Positions 51,980-61,054 of a DNA stretch of 64,000 bases are shown here, piece after piece (within the stretch, counting starts at the first letter, position 1; each line of letters opens with the position of its first letter). The notes below the pieces were generated by a model. It was not told the origin of the DNA, ran no database searches, and saw only the letters and a program-made list of their open reading frames with translations. This stretch comes from Halostagnicola larsenii XH-48 (GTDB lineage: Archaea > Halobacteriota > Halobacteria > Halobacteriales > Natrialbaceae), in contig NZ_CP007056.1 of assembly GCF_000517625.1 (NCBI RefSeq), positions 124,001-188,000 of the forward strand, read 5' to 3'. Made by a program: the position numbers and the translations under genes.

Positions 51980-52974
51980 TCACTGATTCTGTGTAACGCG
52001 CTCGACGAACGCCTCCGGAAGATCGTTGATCTCACCGGCCTGTACCTTCCAGAGGTTCGCGTAGAGTCCGTCCTCCTCGAGCAGCGATTCGTGGGTTCCT
52101 CGCTCGACGATCCGCCCGTCCTCGAGGACGAGGATCGTATCGGCGTTGCGAATCGTCGACAGGCGATGGGCGATGACGAACGTCGTCCTGTCGGCGGTGA
52201 TGTCGTCGATCGAACGCTGGATGAGCATTTCCGTCTCGGTGTCGACGTCGCTGGTCGCTTCGTCCAACACGAGAATCTGCGGGTCCGAGAGGATGACGCG
52301 TGCGAGCGCGATTCGCTGGCGCTGTCCGCCGGACAGTTTGACGCCCTCCTCGCCCGCTTCCGTCTCGTAGCCCGCCGGCAGTTCGGAGATGAACCCGTGG
52401 GCCTGGGCGGCTTTCGCGGCGGCGACGACCTCCTCGTCGGTCGCGTCGAAGGTCCCGTACGCGATGTTCTCTTCGACGGTGCCGCCGAAGAGGTAGTTCT
52501 CTTGACTGACGTAGCCGATCGCGTCCCGGAGACTCGAGAGTGTCACCTCGCGGACGTCGTGGTCGTCGATCATGACCGCCCCCTCGTCTGCCTCGTACAT
52601 CCGCATGAGAAGTCGGACCACCGTGGACTTGCCCGCGCCGGTCGGGCCAACGAACGCGACGGTCTCGCCGGGATCGATTTCGAACGAGATTCCCTCGAGG
52701 ACGTACTCCTCGTCAGGATCGTAGCCGAAGCTGACGTCGTCGTACTCGACGCGACCCTCGACGCCCGATAGCTCCGTCGCGTCCGGCGCGTCCTCGATGG
52801 CGACCGGCATGTCCATGAGCCCGACGACGCGTTTGCCCGATGCTCGAGCAGTCCGGCGAGGAGCCCGACCGAAAACCAGCGGCGACGACCGGCGCTGAAC
52901 TGAGCGAACAGACGGAGAAGCGGCCACTCGACTGCGTTACGGTACCTCTCTAATCGACGTTCGTTGTTGGACAC
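51980..52974 (-). pseudogene. ABC exporter gene with internal deletion and frameshift
   Basis: The C-terminal ATPase domain is intact: VAFVGPTGAGKST, YVSQENYLFGGTVEEN, KLSGGQRQRIALARVI, LVLDEATSDVDTETE and FVIAHRLSTIRNAD. From a GTG at 52974, another frame gives MSNNERRLERYRNAVEWPLLRLF...RRRWFSVGLLAGLLE, which looks like the N-terminus of a haloarchaeal ABC exporter. The two frames meet at about 52842-52853 (CTGCTCGAGCA), and the roughly 300-residue membrane domain that should lie between them is missing. The product cannot be a working exporter; the remaining ATPase part may or may not be expressed. Confidence 0.85.
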
Positions 52975-53121
52975 TGTCTTCGCGAGTATCTGATCCGGTT
53001 AGTCACGGGTTTCGAGGGCTGCGAGCGCTCCGGGATCGAACCGACTGCCTCCCGAGTGGCCGAATAGACAGGTTTCCCGGTCGCGCTCCCGTCGCGATTC
53101 CGTTCGCATTCGTCCGGGCGC

Positions 53122-53586
53122 TCAGGTCATTCTGAGGGTTACGGTGCCGTCGAAGTTGAGCAGGATGCGCTGGGCGACGTCCCCGAACAGCGCCTTTCCG
53201 GTCGGCGACCGGCGTCGGCCGACGATAAAGACGTGATCGCACTCGAGTCGCTCGGCGGCGGCGATAATTTCGTCCGCGCGGTCGTCGTCCTCGGTGACGA
53301 TTCCGTCGGCGTCGAACTCGATCGGGTCGTCGAACGATTCGAACACGTCCGTGGCGAACTGTCGGGCGAACTGCTTTGCCGTGGCGGCAGAGCCGGGGTC
53401 GCTGTAGGACGTCCCTTCGATCTGTTCGATGACCTCGAGGTTCTTCGCCGTCTCGTCGGTCTGGTCCGGCGTTATCCACGAGAGTACGGTCAGTTTCGCG
53501 CCCGTATCGTGGGCTAACTGTCCGGCTTCCGCGAGGAGCGATCGGTGGTCGTCGGTGTCGTCGATAACGACAAGTGCGTGATCCAT
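53122..53586 (-). CDS. Universal stress protein, UspA family
   Basis: 154 residues. UspA N-terminus MDHALVVIDDTDDHRSLLAEAGQLAHDTGAKLTVLSWI and C-terminal nucleotide-binding IVGRRRSPTGKALFGDVAQRILLNFDGTVTL. The RRRSPTGKALFG stretch is shared with the UspA at 405-896; the central parts differ. It is divergent from a small hypothetical gene. Role in stress response is assumed from the family only. Confidence 0.9.
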   Translation of the reverse strand: MDHALVVIDDTDDHRSLLAEAGQLAHDTGAKLTVLSWITPDQTDETAKNLEVIEQIEGTSYSDPGSAATAKQFARQFATDVFESFDDPIEFDADGIVTEDDDRADEIIAAAERLECDHVFIVGRRRSPTGKALFGDVAQRILLNFDGTVTLRMT

Positions 53587-53686
53587 GGCGGCTTATTGAT
53601 CGGTCACCCAAATAAGTGTACTGTCCAGTCTGCTTTCTCGTTTCGATATCGCGATGTCAGCTACGTCGGGCTCGATGTGCGTCGGG

Positions 53687-53696
53687 AAATATATAC
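53687..53696 (+). promoter_or_regulatory. TATA box before small hypothetical gene
   Basis: AAATATATAC lies about 33 bp upstream of the ATG at 53725, predicting a leader of only a few bases and supporting that start. Confidence 0.5.
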
Positions 53697-53724
53697 GACT
53701 GGTGTTCGTACAATCGACCAACTG

Positions 53725-54090
53725 ATGACCGAACTGAACCGACACGAGGCGGTGATTCAGGATGGAATCTTGTACATCGACCGCGAACAAGACCCCCTCG
53801 AGGTCGGCTCGATGGACGACGTCGTCGATCTGTTCGGCGGCGAGACGTACAGGATCGAGTACACCGATCGCCAGAGCGCGACGGCCTGGCTCTCGACCGA
53901 CGACGAAAACGGGATCGATATCGACGTGCGCGACTCGCTCGAGGACTGGGCGTACCCCGAGGAACTCGTCACGAATGTCGCCGACAGCCCGCTCGAGGAA
54001 ACCGACGAGGACGGGTATCCGATGCGAACGTCGGTGTTCGTCGACATGGTGACGGCGATCTGGGATGCGAAGGGAAATCTCGAGGGCTGA
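53725..54090 (+). CDS. Hypothetical acidic protein, 121 residues
   Basis: The frame is open upstream, but the ATG at 53725 follows a TATA box. The protein is strongly acidic, with MTELNRHEAVIQDGILYIDREQDPLEVGSMDDVVDLFGGETYRIEYTDRQ, a SATAWLSTDD turn, and a helical end PMRTSVFVDMVTAIWDAKGNLEG. There are no cysteines or membrane segments. I do not recognise a family. Codon use and composition match haloarchaeal genes, so it is probably real. Confidence 0.7.
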   Translation: MTELNRHEAVIQDGILYIDREQDPLEVGSMDDVVDLFGGETYRIEYTDRQSATAWLSTDDENGIDIDVRDSLEDWAYPEELVTNVADSPLEETDEDGYPMRTSVFVDMVTAIWDAKGNLEG

Positions 54091-54198
54091 TATCGAACGA
54101 GTGTGCGGTTCGGTTGCTGTTCGCGGATTTGGCCGTGCTGGTTGTTTTCGCCGGCCTTTCGTTCCGGTTCTTCTTGAGATTCGCCTGGTGCTCGTGGC

Positions 54199-55404
54199 TC
54201 ACCAGTATCGGGACCAGTGTTCGGTCGCTCGAACGAGTCCCTCGACGTAGAAGTAATCGCCCCAGATGCAACACTCGTCGTAGTCGCCGTCTAGGGTGTG
54301 GTACGCGCCGTCTGTGAGCAGGCCGTTCGAATCCGCTCCCGCGACGTAGTTCTCCGCGAGACTCGAGAGCGTCGTCCGGGCGGCGTTCCGGTAGCCGCGA
54401 GCGCGGTCGTCCGCGAGGGGCAATTGACGACCGAGTTCATCGAGGCCACAGGCTGCGATCGCAGCAGCCGACGTGTCGCGGATGTTCCGGTCTGCGGGTG
54501 CGTCGAAGTCCCATCGGGGGACGCTGTCCGCCTCGAGGTGCGTGAGATAGTAGTTGGCCAGCTTCGCAGAGAGCTGAGCGTAGGCGCCTTCGTCGGCGTA
54601 ATCGGCGGCGACCGCGTAGCCGTAGATCGCCCACGTTTGGCCCCGCGACCAGCAGGAGTCCGCGTCGTATCCTTGCGCCGTTTCGCCGCCGATCGGCGCG
54701 CCGCTTTCGACGTCGCACTTGAACGTGTGGTACGTGGAGCCGTCGGAACGGACGATATGATGTGCGTTCGTGCGAGCGTGCGTCTCCGCGATCGCGGCGT
54801 AGCGCGACTCGCCCGTCTCCTCGCTCGCCCAGAACAACAGGGGGAGATTCATCATCGTGTCGATGATCATCCGGCCTCGCTCCCACGACTCGTCTTCTGC
54901 CTCGTGGTCGCCCCAGGCCTGAATGAGTCCGGGAGCTTCCCAGAACCTCTCGGCGAGGAGGTCGGCGGCCGAGAGCGCCATCGAACGATACCGTTCGCTT
55001 CCGGTGAGGCGGTGGCCGGCGACCGCCGACAACGTGTAGAGAAAGCCGAGGTCGTGCGTCTCGGTATCGCCGCGTTCTAACCGACGTTCGAACGTCTCGA
55101 GTTGCGTCTCGGCGGCATCCCGAAATCGTCGTTCCCCGGTGACCTCGTACGCGAGCCAGCACAACCCCGTCCAGAACGACGCGGTCCAGCCATCCATGTT
55201 GTCCGTCGGCCCGTAGGTGAGGTCGTCGCTCGAGGGGGTCGGAAACCGGTCGTAAAACTCCTCGAGGGAGTCGTCGATCCGGTCGATGGCGACCGACAGA
55301 GCCTGGTCTAACGCCGCTCGGTCGACGGTCGTCGACTCTGCGTATCGATCCGGCAGCCCCGCATCAGCGGTTCCGGCTACTTGTGCGGCTGGTTCACGCG
55401 GCAT
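54199..55404 (-). CDS. GH88 unsaturated glucuronyl hydrolase
   Basis: 401 residues from the ATG at 55404; the frame extends upstream over the divergent promoter. GH88 motifs: DNMDGWTASFWTGLCWLAYE (68-87), HDLGFLY with Asp118 and IIDTMMNLPLLFWA with Asp182, the two positions matching catalytic Asp88 and Asp149 of Bacillus UGL, and QGYDADSCWSRGQTWAIYG. It removes delta-4,5-unsaturated uronic acid from lyase products. There is no signal peptide. It is a second enzyme of this activity beside the GH105 at 16.5 kb, perhaps with different linkage preference. Confidence 0.9.
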   Translation of the reverse strand: MPREPAAQVAGTADAGLPDRYAESTTVDRAALDQALSVAIDRIDDSLEEFYDRFPTPSSDDLTYGPTDNMDGWTASFWTGLCWLAYEVTGERRFRDAAETQLETFERRLERGDTETHDLGFLYTLSAVAGHRLTGSERYRSMALSAADLLAERFWEAPGLIQAWGDHEAEDESWERGRMIIDTMMNLPLLFWASEETGESRYAAIAETHARTNAHHIVRSDGSTYHTFKCDVESGAPIGGETAQGYDADSCWSRGQTWAIYGYAVAADYADEGAYAQLSAKLANYYLTHLEADSVPRWDFDAPADRNIRDTSAAAIAACGLDELGRQLPLADDRARGYRNAARTTLSSLAENYVAGADSNGLLTDGAYHTLDGDYDECCIWGDYFYVEGLVRATEHWSRYW

Positions 55405-55430
55405 ACTTATGTAAAATCTATCACCACACG

Positions 55431-55438
55431 ATATAAAA
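55431..55438 (-). promoter_or_regulatory. TATA box of GH88 gene
   Basis: Minus-strand TTTTATAT is centred about 30 bases before the ATG at 55404, placing the transcript start at or just ahead of the start codon. Confidence 0.55.
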
Positions 55439-55439
55439 C

Positions 55440-55461
55440 CACTGCGACCGCAACCGCAGTG
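55440..55461. promoter_or_regulatory. Inverted repeat CACTGCG-N8-CGCAGTG in the GH88/DUF2264 divergent promoter
   Basis: Perfect 7-bp arms, one base upstream of the GH88 TATA box. Overlap with the BRE region suggests either repression or activator contact. The DUF2264 gene on the other side starts at 55563, so one protein could control both. Confidence 0.55.
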
Positions 55462-55562
55462 AGGTACTCGAGCGAGCAGTCGGGTGTATTTGCGACTAGC
55501 GAGTCCGTACATTGTGACCGCCCGGAGCAAACGTTTTAGGATCGGTTGCGCATAGCTCAATC

Positions 55563-57419
55563 ATGAATCCGGTTGCGGAGAATCCGCTTCGAACGCGAAC
55601 CGATTTCCAACGAGCCGTTGAAAGGCTCGTCGACCCATTGTACGATCACGCCAGTTCCGGTGGCGCACGAGTACGGCCGACGGCGACGGGTGCGCGCTTT
55701 CCGGCCGTCGACGCCGAACTCGAGGGGTTCTCGAGACCGCTGTGGGGAGTCGTCCCGCTGAGCGTCCACTCTACGTACGATCGGTGGGACCTCGTTCGAC
55801 GCGGGCTCGTCAACGGCACGGATCCGAACCACGAGGAGTACTGGGGGGAAGCGGGCAACGGCTCCCAGAAACACGTCGAGATGGCCGCGATCGGTCTCGG
55901 CCTCGCTCTCGTTCCCGAGCAGTTGTGGGAGCCCCTTTCGGACTCCGAGCGCGAGCGGCTGGTCCGGTGGCTGAACCAAATCAACGAGGCCGAACTCCAC
56001 GACTGCAACTGGCTGTTCTTCCGGGTGATGGTGAACGTGGGTCTTCGATCGGTCGGCGCGACACACGACTGGGAGCAAACGCAAGCGTCGCTGGACCGAC
56101 TCGAGTCGTTTTGTCAGGGAGACGGGTGGTACACCGACGGACCCGAGGGGAGTTCGATCGACTACTACCTGCCGTGGGCGATGCACTACTACGGGCTCGT
56201 GTACGCGACCGTCTGCGGAGACGAGGACCCGGACAGGGCGCGTCGATTCCGCGAGCGGGCCGCCGAATTCGCGACCAACTACGTCGAGTGGTTCGACGAG
56301 GACGGCCGAGCGCTCCCCTTCGGTCGGAGCCTTACCTACCGCTTCGCACAGGCGGCGTTCTGGGGGGCACTCGCCTTCGCCGATCGAAACCCGCTCCCGT
56401 GGGGCGTCATCAGGGGGCTCTGGGCGCGGAACGTCCGCTGGTGGCTCGACCAGCCGATCTTCACGGATGGGGGCCTGCTATCGGTCGGCTATCGCTATCC
56501 GACGCTGAAGACCGCCGAGACGTACAACTCGCCGAACTCCCCCTACTGGGCGATGAAGTCGTTCCTGCCGCTCGCGCTCGAGTCGACCCACCCGTTCTGG
56601 GCGGCCGACGAGGAGCCGCTACCCGATCGGCCCGAGACGGTCGCCCAACCGGAGGCGGGGAAGATACTTTGCCGGGACGACAGCCACCTGTTCTCGCTCT
56701 CGCTCGGACAGGAGAGCCTGTACGGGCCGGAAAAGTACGGAAAGTTCGCCTACTCGACGACGTTCGGCTTCTCGGTTGCCGGCCGAGGGAGCGGACTCAA
56801 GGCGGCGGGCCACGACGGAGCGCTCGCGCTCAGTTTGGACGGCGAGCGGTACGCGCTTCCGTCGTCGCCGGCGGCAACCGCCGTCGACGGGTCGACGCTC
56901 GAATCGCTGTGGACGCCGTGGGAGGGCGTTCGCGTCGAAACCTGGCTGACGCCGGCGCTCCCGTGGCACGTCCGCGTCCACCGCCTCGAGACGTCGCGGC
57001 CGATCCACAGCGCGGAGGGCGGCTTTCCGCTCGATCGGTCGGGTGACGACGACGAGACCCAGTTCGTCCACGAAACACGGGAGGAGACCGCCCACGCGAC
57101 GTATCCGAACGGCTCGAGCGTCGTCACTGACCTCCGCGCTGACCGGGAGCCGACGATCATCCCGGCGGAGCCGAACACGAACCTTATGCACCCGCGGACG
57201 GTCGTCCCGACGCTCCGGAAGCGTTACGACCCAGGTGAGCACTGGCTCGCCGTCGCCGTTCGAGCGACGCCCGACGGGACGATCGACCCGGCGACGGCTC
57301 CGAAACTCGTCGAAACCGGTGACCGCAACTCGGTCGCCATCGAGACGGCCGCCGGCGACCGCGTTCTCGAGTGCCGAGCGGGCGCCATCGCGGAGATGGA
57401 CGAGAGCGGGACGGAGTGA
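55563..57419 (+). CDS. DUF2264 family protein, likely glycan-active alpha/alpha-barrel enzyme
   Basis: 618 residues. DUF2264 features: FSRPLWGVVPL, EYWGEAGNGSQKHVEMAAIGLGLAL, NQINEAELHDCNWLFFRVMVNVGLRSVG, DGWYTDGPEGSSIDYYLPWAMHYYGLVY, GRSLTYRFAQAAFWGALA and TYNSPNSPYWAMKSFLPLAL. The N-terminal two thirds look like an (alpha/alpha)-barrel, the rest beta-sheets, as in uronyl hydrolases. Bacterial relatives are in glycan-utilisation loci; I recall DUF2264 being linked to the glycosidase family GH154 with glucuronidase activity, which should be verified. A TATA-like GTTTTAGG (about 55533-55540) fits a leaderless start. Cytoplasmic. Confidence 0.82.
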   Translation: MNPVAENPLRTRTDFQRAVERLVDPLYDHASSGGARVRPTATGARFPAVDAELEGFSRPLWGVVPLSVHSTYDRWDLVRRGLVNGTDPNHEEYWGEAGNGSQKHVEMAAIGLGLALVPEQLWEPLSDSERERLVRWLNQINEAELHDCNWLFFRVMVNVGLRSVGATHDWEQTQASLDRLESFCQGDGWYTDGPEGSSIDYYLPWAMHYYGLVYATVCGDEDPDRARRFRERAAEFATNYVEWFDEDGRALPFGRSLTYRFAQAAFWGALAFADRNPLPWGVIRGLWARNVRWWLDQPIFTDGGLLSVGYRYPTLKTAETYNSPNSPYWAMKSFLPLALESTHPFWAADEEPLPDRPETVAQPEAGKILCRDDSHLFSLSLGQESLYGPEKYGKFAYSTTFGFSVAGRGSGLKAAGHDGALALSLDGERYALPSSPAATAVDGSTLESLWTPWEGVRVETWLTPALPWHVRVHRLETSRPIHSAEGGFPLDRSGDDDETQFVHETREETAHATYPNGSSVVTDLRADREPTIIPAEPNTNLMHPRTVVPTLRKRYDPGEHWLAVAVRATPDGTIDPATAPKLVETGDRNSVAIETAAGDRVLECRAGAIAEMDESGTE

Positions 57420-57513
57420 CGGAGCCGGTTTCGAAAACGCGAGCCGGTTCGGCGGCAGCGTCGACCGCGGCGTTGGGTACCTTTTTGCGGTGCGGGTTCG
57501 TCTCTCGGCGTAG

Positions 57514-58698
57514 ATGAAAGACAAGTTACGGCAGGGACCGAACGCCGGCCGCACGCTCCCTGCAGAGCGAGCGCAGTACGACGACTCGGAGACCGGTGTG
57601 CCCGTCACACGACTGACGAACGACCCGGACGCCGACAGCCGACACCTGTACTTCACCGAACCCGGCTGGTACGACGACGGACGGCGGGTGCTCTTTCGGT
57701 CGGATCGCGGCGGCACGCGCCAACTCTACTCGGTCGCCCTCGAGTCCGGCGAGATCACGCAATTGACGGATCTTCCGGACGATATCAGCGGCGTCACTCG
57801 CATCGCGACCGAGCCGACGGCGCTGTTTTGGTGTGGCGATCGGCTGGTCGCGCTCGACCTCGAGACGCTCGCAGTAACGCCGTTGTACGAGCTTCCGGAC
57901 GGATACAACGGAAGTATCGCCGCGGGAACGGCCGACGGCGCGCGGGTCGTCACGGCGCTGTCGGAGGAACTGGACCTCGAGCGGGACCCCGCCGACCGCG
58001 AGCGGTGGATCGCCGACCGGATGAACGCCGGTCCACGGTCGAGGGTGATTTCGGTGCCGCTCGAGGGCGGCGAGCCGACAGTCCATGTCGAGGACGACCG
58101 GTGGCTCAACCACGTCAACGCGTCGCCGACTCGCCCCGAACTCGTCACCTACAGCGAGGAGGGACCGTGGGAGGACGTCGACCGGATCTGGGTGTTGAAC
58201 ACAGAGACCGACGAGACGTGGAACGTCCGATCGACGGAGTCGGACGAAGCCGTCGGCCACGAGTACTGGCTGGCCGACGGCGAGACGATCGGCTACCACG
58301 GTTGGCGAGGCAGCCGCGACGATCCGGACGCGTTCTTCGGGCACGTTCGATACGATGGTTCAGAACGTAATGAGTGGCCGGCTCCCGACCTGTACACGCA
58401 CTTTCACAGCAATACTCGCGGACTGGTCGTCGGGGACGGGACCTACCGCGGCGCGCCGTTCGACCTGCTCTGGTCGTGGGACGACGAAAACGGCGGGTAC
58501 CGAACGCCGCGAAAATTGGTCAGCCACGGATGGAGCGGCGACGACGATGTCCACCCGCACTCACGACTGAGTCCCGACGGGTCCAGCGTCGTCTTCGATA
58601 GCTCCAACGCCCGCGATGGGGACGGGAACGGCAGTGATGTTTACGTAGCTGAGATTCCCGACGACCTCACGGAACTGCCGGCGTTCGACGGGCTATAG
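57514..58698 (+). CDS. ogl: Oligogalacturonate lyase (PL22)
   Basis: 394 residues, seven-bladed beta-propeller. PL22 blocks: TRLTNDPDADSRHLYFTEPGWYDDGRRVLFRSDRGGTRQLY, WLNHVNASPTRPELVTYSEEGPWEDVDRIWVLN, VGHEYWLADGETIGYHGWRG and DDVHPHSRLSPDGSSVVFDSS, with His residues for the Mn2+ site. It cleaves short oligogalacturonates by beta-elimination to 5-keto-4-deoxyuronate units in the cytoplasm. The bacterial enzyme is about 388 residues, so length is normal. It lies 94 bp after the DUF2264 gene on the same strand, probably one unit. Downstream KduI/KduD-type genes are not in the window. Confidence 0.9.
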   Translation: MKDKLRQGPNAGRTLPAERAQYDDSETGVPVTRLTNDPDADSRHLYFTEPGWYDDGRRVLFRSDRGGTRQLYSVALESGEITQLTDLPDDISGVTRIATEPTALFWCGDRLVALDLETLAVTPLYELPDGYNGSIAAGTADGARVVTALSEELDLERDPADRERWIADRMNAGPRSRVISVPLEGGEPTVHVEDDRWLNHVNASPTRPELVTYSEEGPWEDVDRIWVLNTETDETWNVRSTESDEAVGHEYWLADGETIGYHGWRGSRDDPDAFFGHVRYDGSERNEWPAPDLYTHFHSNTRGLVVGDGTYRGAPFDLLWSWDDENGGYRTPRKLVSHGWSGDDDVHPHSRLSPDGSSVVFDSSNARDGDGNGSDVYVAEIPDDLTELPAFDGL

Positions 58699-58783
58699 GT
58701 TTGGACCGATTGCTGGAATTCGACGAGCTGTCGGCTTGGACCGCTGCCGGTGTTCGACGGACTCGACTTCAACGGGCTATCGT

Positions 58784-60838
58784 CTAGTTGTGGCGGCCGC
58801 GTCCTGGTCCTCGTCCTCGTCGATCGTCGTCGGAATCGACGAGTTCGATGTCGGGTTTCGGCGGGTCGTCCATCTCGTGGCCGAGGAAGTAACTCGGCCA
58901 CGGCGGCTGATTGTAGCCGGCGTTCTGCCACGCGATCGCGGTCCGATACTGTGGATCGTGCAACAGCGTGTACAGCCGGTGATCGGTCTCGTGGGGCGTC
59001 GCGTACAGGCGCAGCGCCTCGCTGTCGTCGGTTCGCCAGATAACCTCCTCACGCCAGTCGCCGAGGATATCGCCCGAGAGACACGGGTTGCCCTTCGAGG
59101 AGTTGTTCGAGCGAGTGCCGTCGAAGGACTTCAGTTCGTCTAGCTCCTCGGTTTCGGGGTTCCACTTTTTAATCCAGCCGACGCCGTACCCCTCGTCCCA
59201 GCCGAGGAAGTCGTGATCGAGCAGTTCTCGTTGCAGGTCGCCCGTCCACCAGATTGCTGAGTTCATCGAGTTGACGGGGTTCTCGCGGATCTGCTCGCCC
59301 TGGGCGGTCCACGTGCTCAGACCGTCTTCGGAGAGGGGGATCCCTGCCCACGCTTCCGCTCCCTCGTAGTTCGGGTCGATATCGGCGATCAGCCCTCTGC
59401 CGATGTCTCCGTCTCCTTCCTTACCCCACAGTAACTCGCCCGTTTCGGCGTCGCGGAACGTCGCGCCGTACTCTCCCCACTCGTGGGGCTGGAAGACCTC
59501 GAGACCCTCTCGACTGGGGTCGAAGTCGCCGACGTGCAGGGCATCACCGTGATTCCAGCCGGTCGAGTAGAGCCCGGTGCCGTCGTGATCGATGACGCAC
59601 GCGCCGTAGACGATTTCGTCTTTGCCGTCGTCGTCGACGTCTGCGATGGCGAGTTGGTGGTTGCCCTGGGCCTCGTACTCCTCGTTGCCGTCGTCACTAT
59701 CGAAGATCCAGCGGGACTCGAGTTCGCCGTCTCGGAAGTCCCACGCGGCCAGCATCGACTGCTCGTAGTAGCCTCGCGTCGTGACGATGCTCGGTCGCTC
59801 GCCGTCGAGGTAGGCGACGCCGGCGAGGAACCGATCGGCACGATTACCCCAGTCGTCGCCCCAGTCGGCGACGTCGCCGCGTGCGGGCTCGTAGTCCGTC
59901 GTCGCGAGTTCCTCGCCCGTCTCGCCGTCGAAGACGGTGAGGTACTCCGGCCCCTCGAGGATGTACCCGTCCTCGTTCGCGTAGTCGACGTCCGGGTCGC
60001 CGATGACCGTCCCGGTTCCGTCCGTGGTCCCGTCGGCCGTCCGCACGGCCAGTTCCGCCGTTCCGTCTCCGTCGAAGTCGTAGACGATGAACGGCGTGTA
60101 GTGTGCGCCGGCCCGGACGTTCTGCCCGAGGTTGATCCGCCAGAGATGCTCACCCTCGAGCGTGTATCCGTCCAGCAAGACGTCGCTCGTGTGTCCCGGT
60201 TGGGAGTTATCCTTCGCGTTCGAGGGGGTCCACTTCTGGACGATGTCGAGCGTGCCGTCACCCGTGAGATCGCCCACGCTCGCGTCGTTCGCGTGGTAGG
60301 TGACCGTCTCCCCGTCCTCGCCCTCTACCGAACCCGGCTTGTTCAGCGGGATCTCCTTGTACTGTTGATCCCACACCTCGACGGGTTTGGACATACCGGG
60401 CTTGCGGCCGCCGCGCTTTCTGCGCTTCCCCGCTTTTTTCACCCGGCCGTGGCCGACCGGCCGGATCGCGTAGGTCGAATCCGTCGTCCCCTCGGGATCG
60501 AGGTAGTTCGTGCTGTCGGTGATCGGCTTGCTGTTCACGCGCTCGCCGTCTCGGTACACGTGAAACCCGAGATCCTCGGGGTCTGTACCAAACAGTCGCC
60601 AGCGAACGAGCACGCCGTCTTCGGTCGGGACGGCCACGAGTCCCCGATTGAGCGCTTCCATCTGCCGCTTCGATTTGTCCTTTTCTCTTCCTTTTTCGCG
60701 GCCCGGCCGGTCGTTCCAACCGTGTGCGGCTGCGCCACTGGCACCGATCGTTCCCAGTGCCGTCGTCCCAGCCGCGATTCCGCCGAGGAACTTTCGTCGA
60801 TACTGTCGAAACCGTTCGTTCTTGTCTGAATCAGTCAT
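58784..60838 (-). CDS. Tat-exported rhamnogalacturonan lyase (PL11)
   Basis: 684 residues from the ATG at 60838. The N-terminus has a Tat signal (RQYRRKFLGGIAAGTTALGT, arginines 14-15) ending near GAAAHG. PL11 catalytic beta-propeller features: GLVAVPTEDGVLVRWRLFGTDPEDLGFHVYRDG, ANDASVGDLTGDGTLDIVQKWTPSNAKDNS, YTPFIVYDFDGDGTAELAVRTADGTTDGTG and TRGYYEQSMLAAWDFRDG, with DxDGDG Ca2+-binding repeats. It cuts the rhamnose-galacturonate backbone of rhamnogalacturonan-I outside the cell, giving unsaturated oligomers for the ABC importer and the GH105/GH88 enzymes. A Lys/Arg-rich linker follows the signal. Divergent from GH78. Confidence 0.93.
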   Translation of the reverse strand: MTDSDKNERFRQYRRKFLGGIAAGTTALGTIGASGAAAHGWNDRPGREKGREKDKSKRQMEALNRGLVAVPTEDGVLVRWRLFGTDPEDLGFHVYRDGERVNSKPITDSTNYLDPEGTTDSTYAIRPVGHGRVKKAGKRRKRGGRKPGMSKPVEVWDQQYKEIPLNKPGSVEGEDGETVTYHANDASVGDLTGDGTLDIVQKWTPSNAKDNSQPGHTSDVLLDGYTLEGEHLWRINLGQNVRAGAHYTPFIVYDFDGDGTAELAVRTADGTTDGTGTVIGDPDVDYANEDGYILEGPEYLTVFDGETGEELATTDYEPARGDVADWGDDWGNRADRFLAGVAYLDGERPSIVTTRGYYEQSMLAAWDFRDGELESRWIFDSDDGNEEYEAQGNHQLAIADVDDDGKDEIVYGACVIDHDGTGLYSTGWNHGDALHVGDFDPSREGLEVFQPHEWGEYGATFRDAETGELLWGKEGDGDIGRGLIADIDPNYEGAEAWAGIPLSEDGLSTWTAQGEQIRENPVNSMNSAIWWTGDLQRELLDHDFLGWDEGYGVGWIKKWNPETEELDELKSFDGTRSNNSSKGNPCLSGDILGDWREEVIWRTDDSEALRLYATPHETDHRLYTLLHDPQYRTAIAWQNAGYNQPPWPSYFLGHEMDDPPKPDIELVDSDDDRRGRGPGRGRHN

Positions 60839-60876
60839 TGTCACACACGCCGCACTTTCCCCAATCTCATTCAATT

Positions 60877-60888
60877 ATTATAAATATC
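60877..60888 (-). promoter_or_regulatory. TATA-like box of the rhamnogalacturonan lyase gene
   Basis: Minus-strand ATTTATAATAATT lies about 45 bases before the ATG at 60838, predicting a leader of about 15-20 bases. Confidence 0.4.
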
Positions 60889-61054
60889 TATGTGAAATGC
60901 CCAACACTAATCGTGTATGGTTATATTACGAGATTGCCAATAGATTCGACAGGCAACTGTTCACAGTGGTGATGTCATGTGTCCGGGAGTCAGAGAACCG
61001 ACCGCTCCGGCACGCTTTTAGGGCTGTACGGAAGTCTGACAGACGAATCCGACG

